Positions 63,990-64,000 of a stretch of 64,000 nucleotides of DNA are shown here, one piece after another. Source of the DNA: Rhodovulum euryhalinum (lineage in GTDB: Bacteria; Pseudomonadota; Alphaproteobacteria; Rhodobacterales; Rhodobacteraceae). The position numbers and the translations under genes are program-made. Below the pieces are notes generated by a model, which saw only the letters and a program-made list of their open reading frames with translations, did not search any database and was not told the origin of the DNA. Positions within the stretch are counted from its first letter, which is position 1. Every line of letters starts with the position of its first letter. The DNA is taken from the NCBI RefSeq assembly GCF_004342445.1, contig NZ_SLWW01000003.1:1-64000 (forward strand), in the 5' to 3' direction.

Positions 63990-64000
63990 GGAACAGGAGG
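63990..64000 (+). promoter_or_regulatory. Ribosome binding site for a gene starting beyond the window
   Basis: The window ends GGAACAGGAGG. An AGGAGG this strong at the edge suggests a plus-strand start codon within about 10 bp beyond position 64000. The 265 bp before it hold no gene; the divergent FAH promoter must lie there too. Confidence 0.5.

Overview
The window is GC-rich DNA of the Rhodobacterales (Paracoccaceae) type, most probably from a diazotrophic, perhaps purple non-sulfur, member of the Rhodobacter/Rhodovulum group. This rests on long PstC and PstA proteins, an RpoH1-type sigma-32, an oxygen-sensitive NifA of the rhizobial/Rhodobacter class, a molybdenum nitrogenase locus, and a GGCGGAAATACTCC-type intergenic hairpin of a kind common in this family. 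No rRNA, CRISPR array or complete insertion sequence was seen. The single intact tRNA is tRNA-Ser(UGA).

Layout. 1-490: an IS110-type transposase running off the left edge and a decayed IS481-type transposase. 487-5410: glycerol kinase with an iron-type alcohol dehydrogenase, a threonine-dehydratase-like enzyme, a small unknown protein and ThpR. 5842-12099: a phosphate-starvation operon, Pho box-pstS-C-A-B-phoU-phoB, with no phoR. 12450-18840: a DEAD-box helicase, a periplasmic solute-binding protein paired with a GGDEF-EAL membrane protein, and an ExoD-like protein. 18982-29622: the nitrogen fixation block, nifA, then nifB-fdx-LRV-nifZ-nifT-SIR2-like, then nifHDK. Near-identical sigma-54 promoters and TGT-N10-ACA NifA sites precede nifB and nifH; a third NifA site lies before nifA. 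29884-39384: a minus-strand series with a nine-gene probable catabolic directon (HAD dehalogenase, two alpha/beta hydrolases, PLP dehydratase, EEP-family protein, enol-lactonase, BKACE, MFS pump, Zn-alcohol dehydrogenase). 39508-44250: VOC protein, FKBP, small membrane protein, RluD, RpoH and an ankyrin protein. 44258-50715: a tight seven-gene minus-strand operon (SPOR lipoprotein, D,D-carboxypeptidase, Tmk, HolB, TatD, MBL hydrolase, AEC transporter). 50954-52100: a tRNA-Ser 5' half directly ahead of an intact tRNA-Ser, then about 1 kb of gene-poor, possibly relic DNA. 52101-64000: a flavoprotein, a short Hsp70, CoA-transferase/acyl-CoA dehydrogenase, USP/AGCS transporter, csd-like/HAD-IIA/xylulokinase, and an FAH-family hydrolase. 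The last bases are a strong ribosome binding site for a gene starting beyond the window.

How the genes work together. In the nif block NifA and sigma-54 should switch on FeMo-cofactor synthesis (NifB and its ferredoxin), accessory factors and the structural nitrogenase. NifK carries Ala188 with Tyr99, the pattern linked to a tyrosine-coordinated P-cluster. A SIR2-like protein closes the nifB operon but has Trp where sirtuins and SIR2 NADases have their Asn. The pst operon is a self-contained PhoB-controlled phosphate uptake and signalling unit. The catabolic directon is the best candidate here for an uncharacterised pathway. The SBP/GGDEF-EAL pair looks like a ligand-to-c-di-GMP sensing module.
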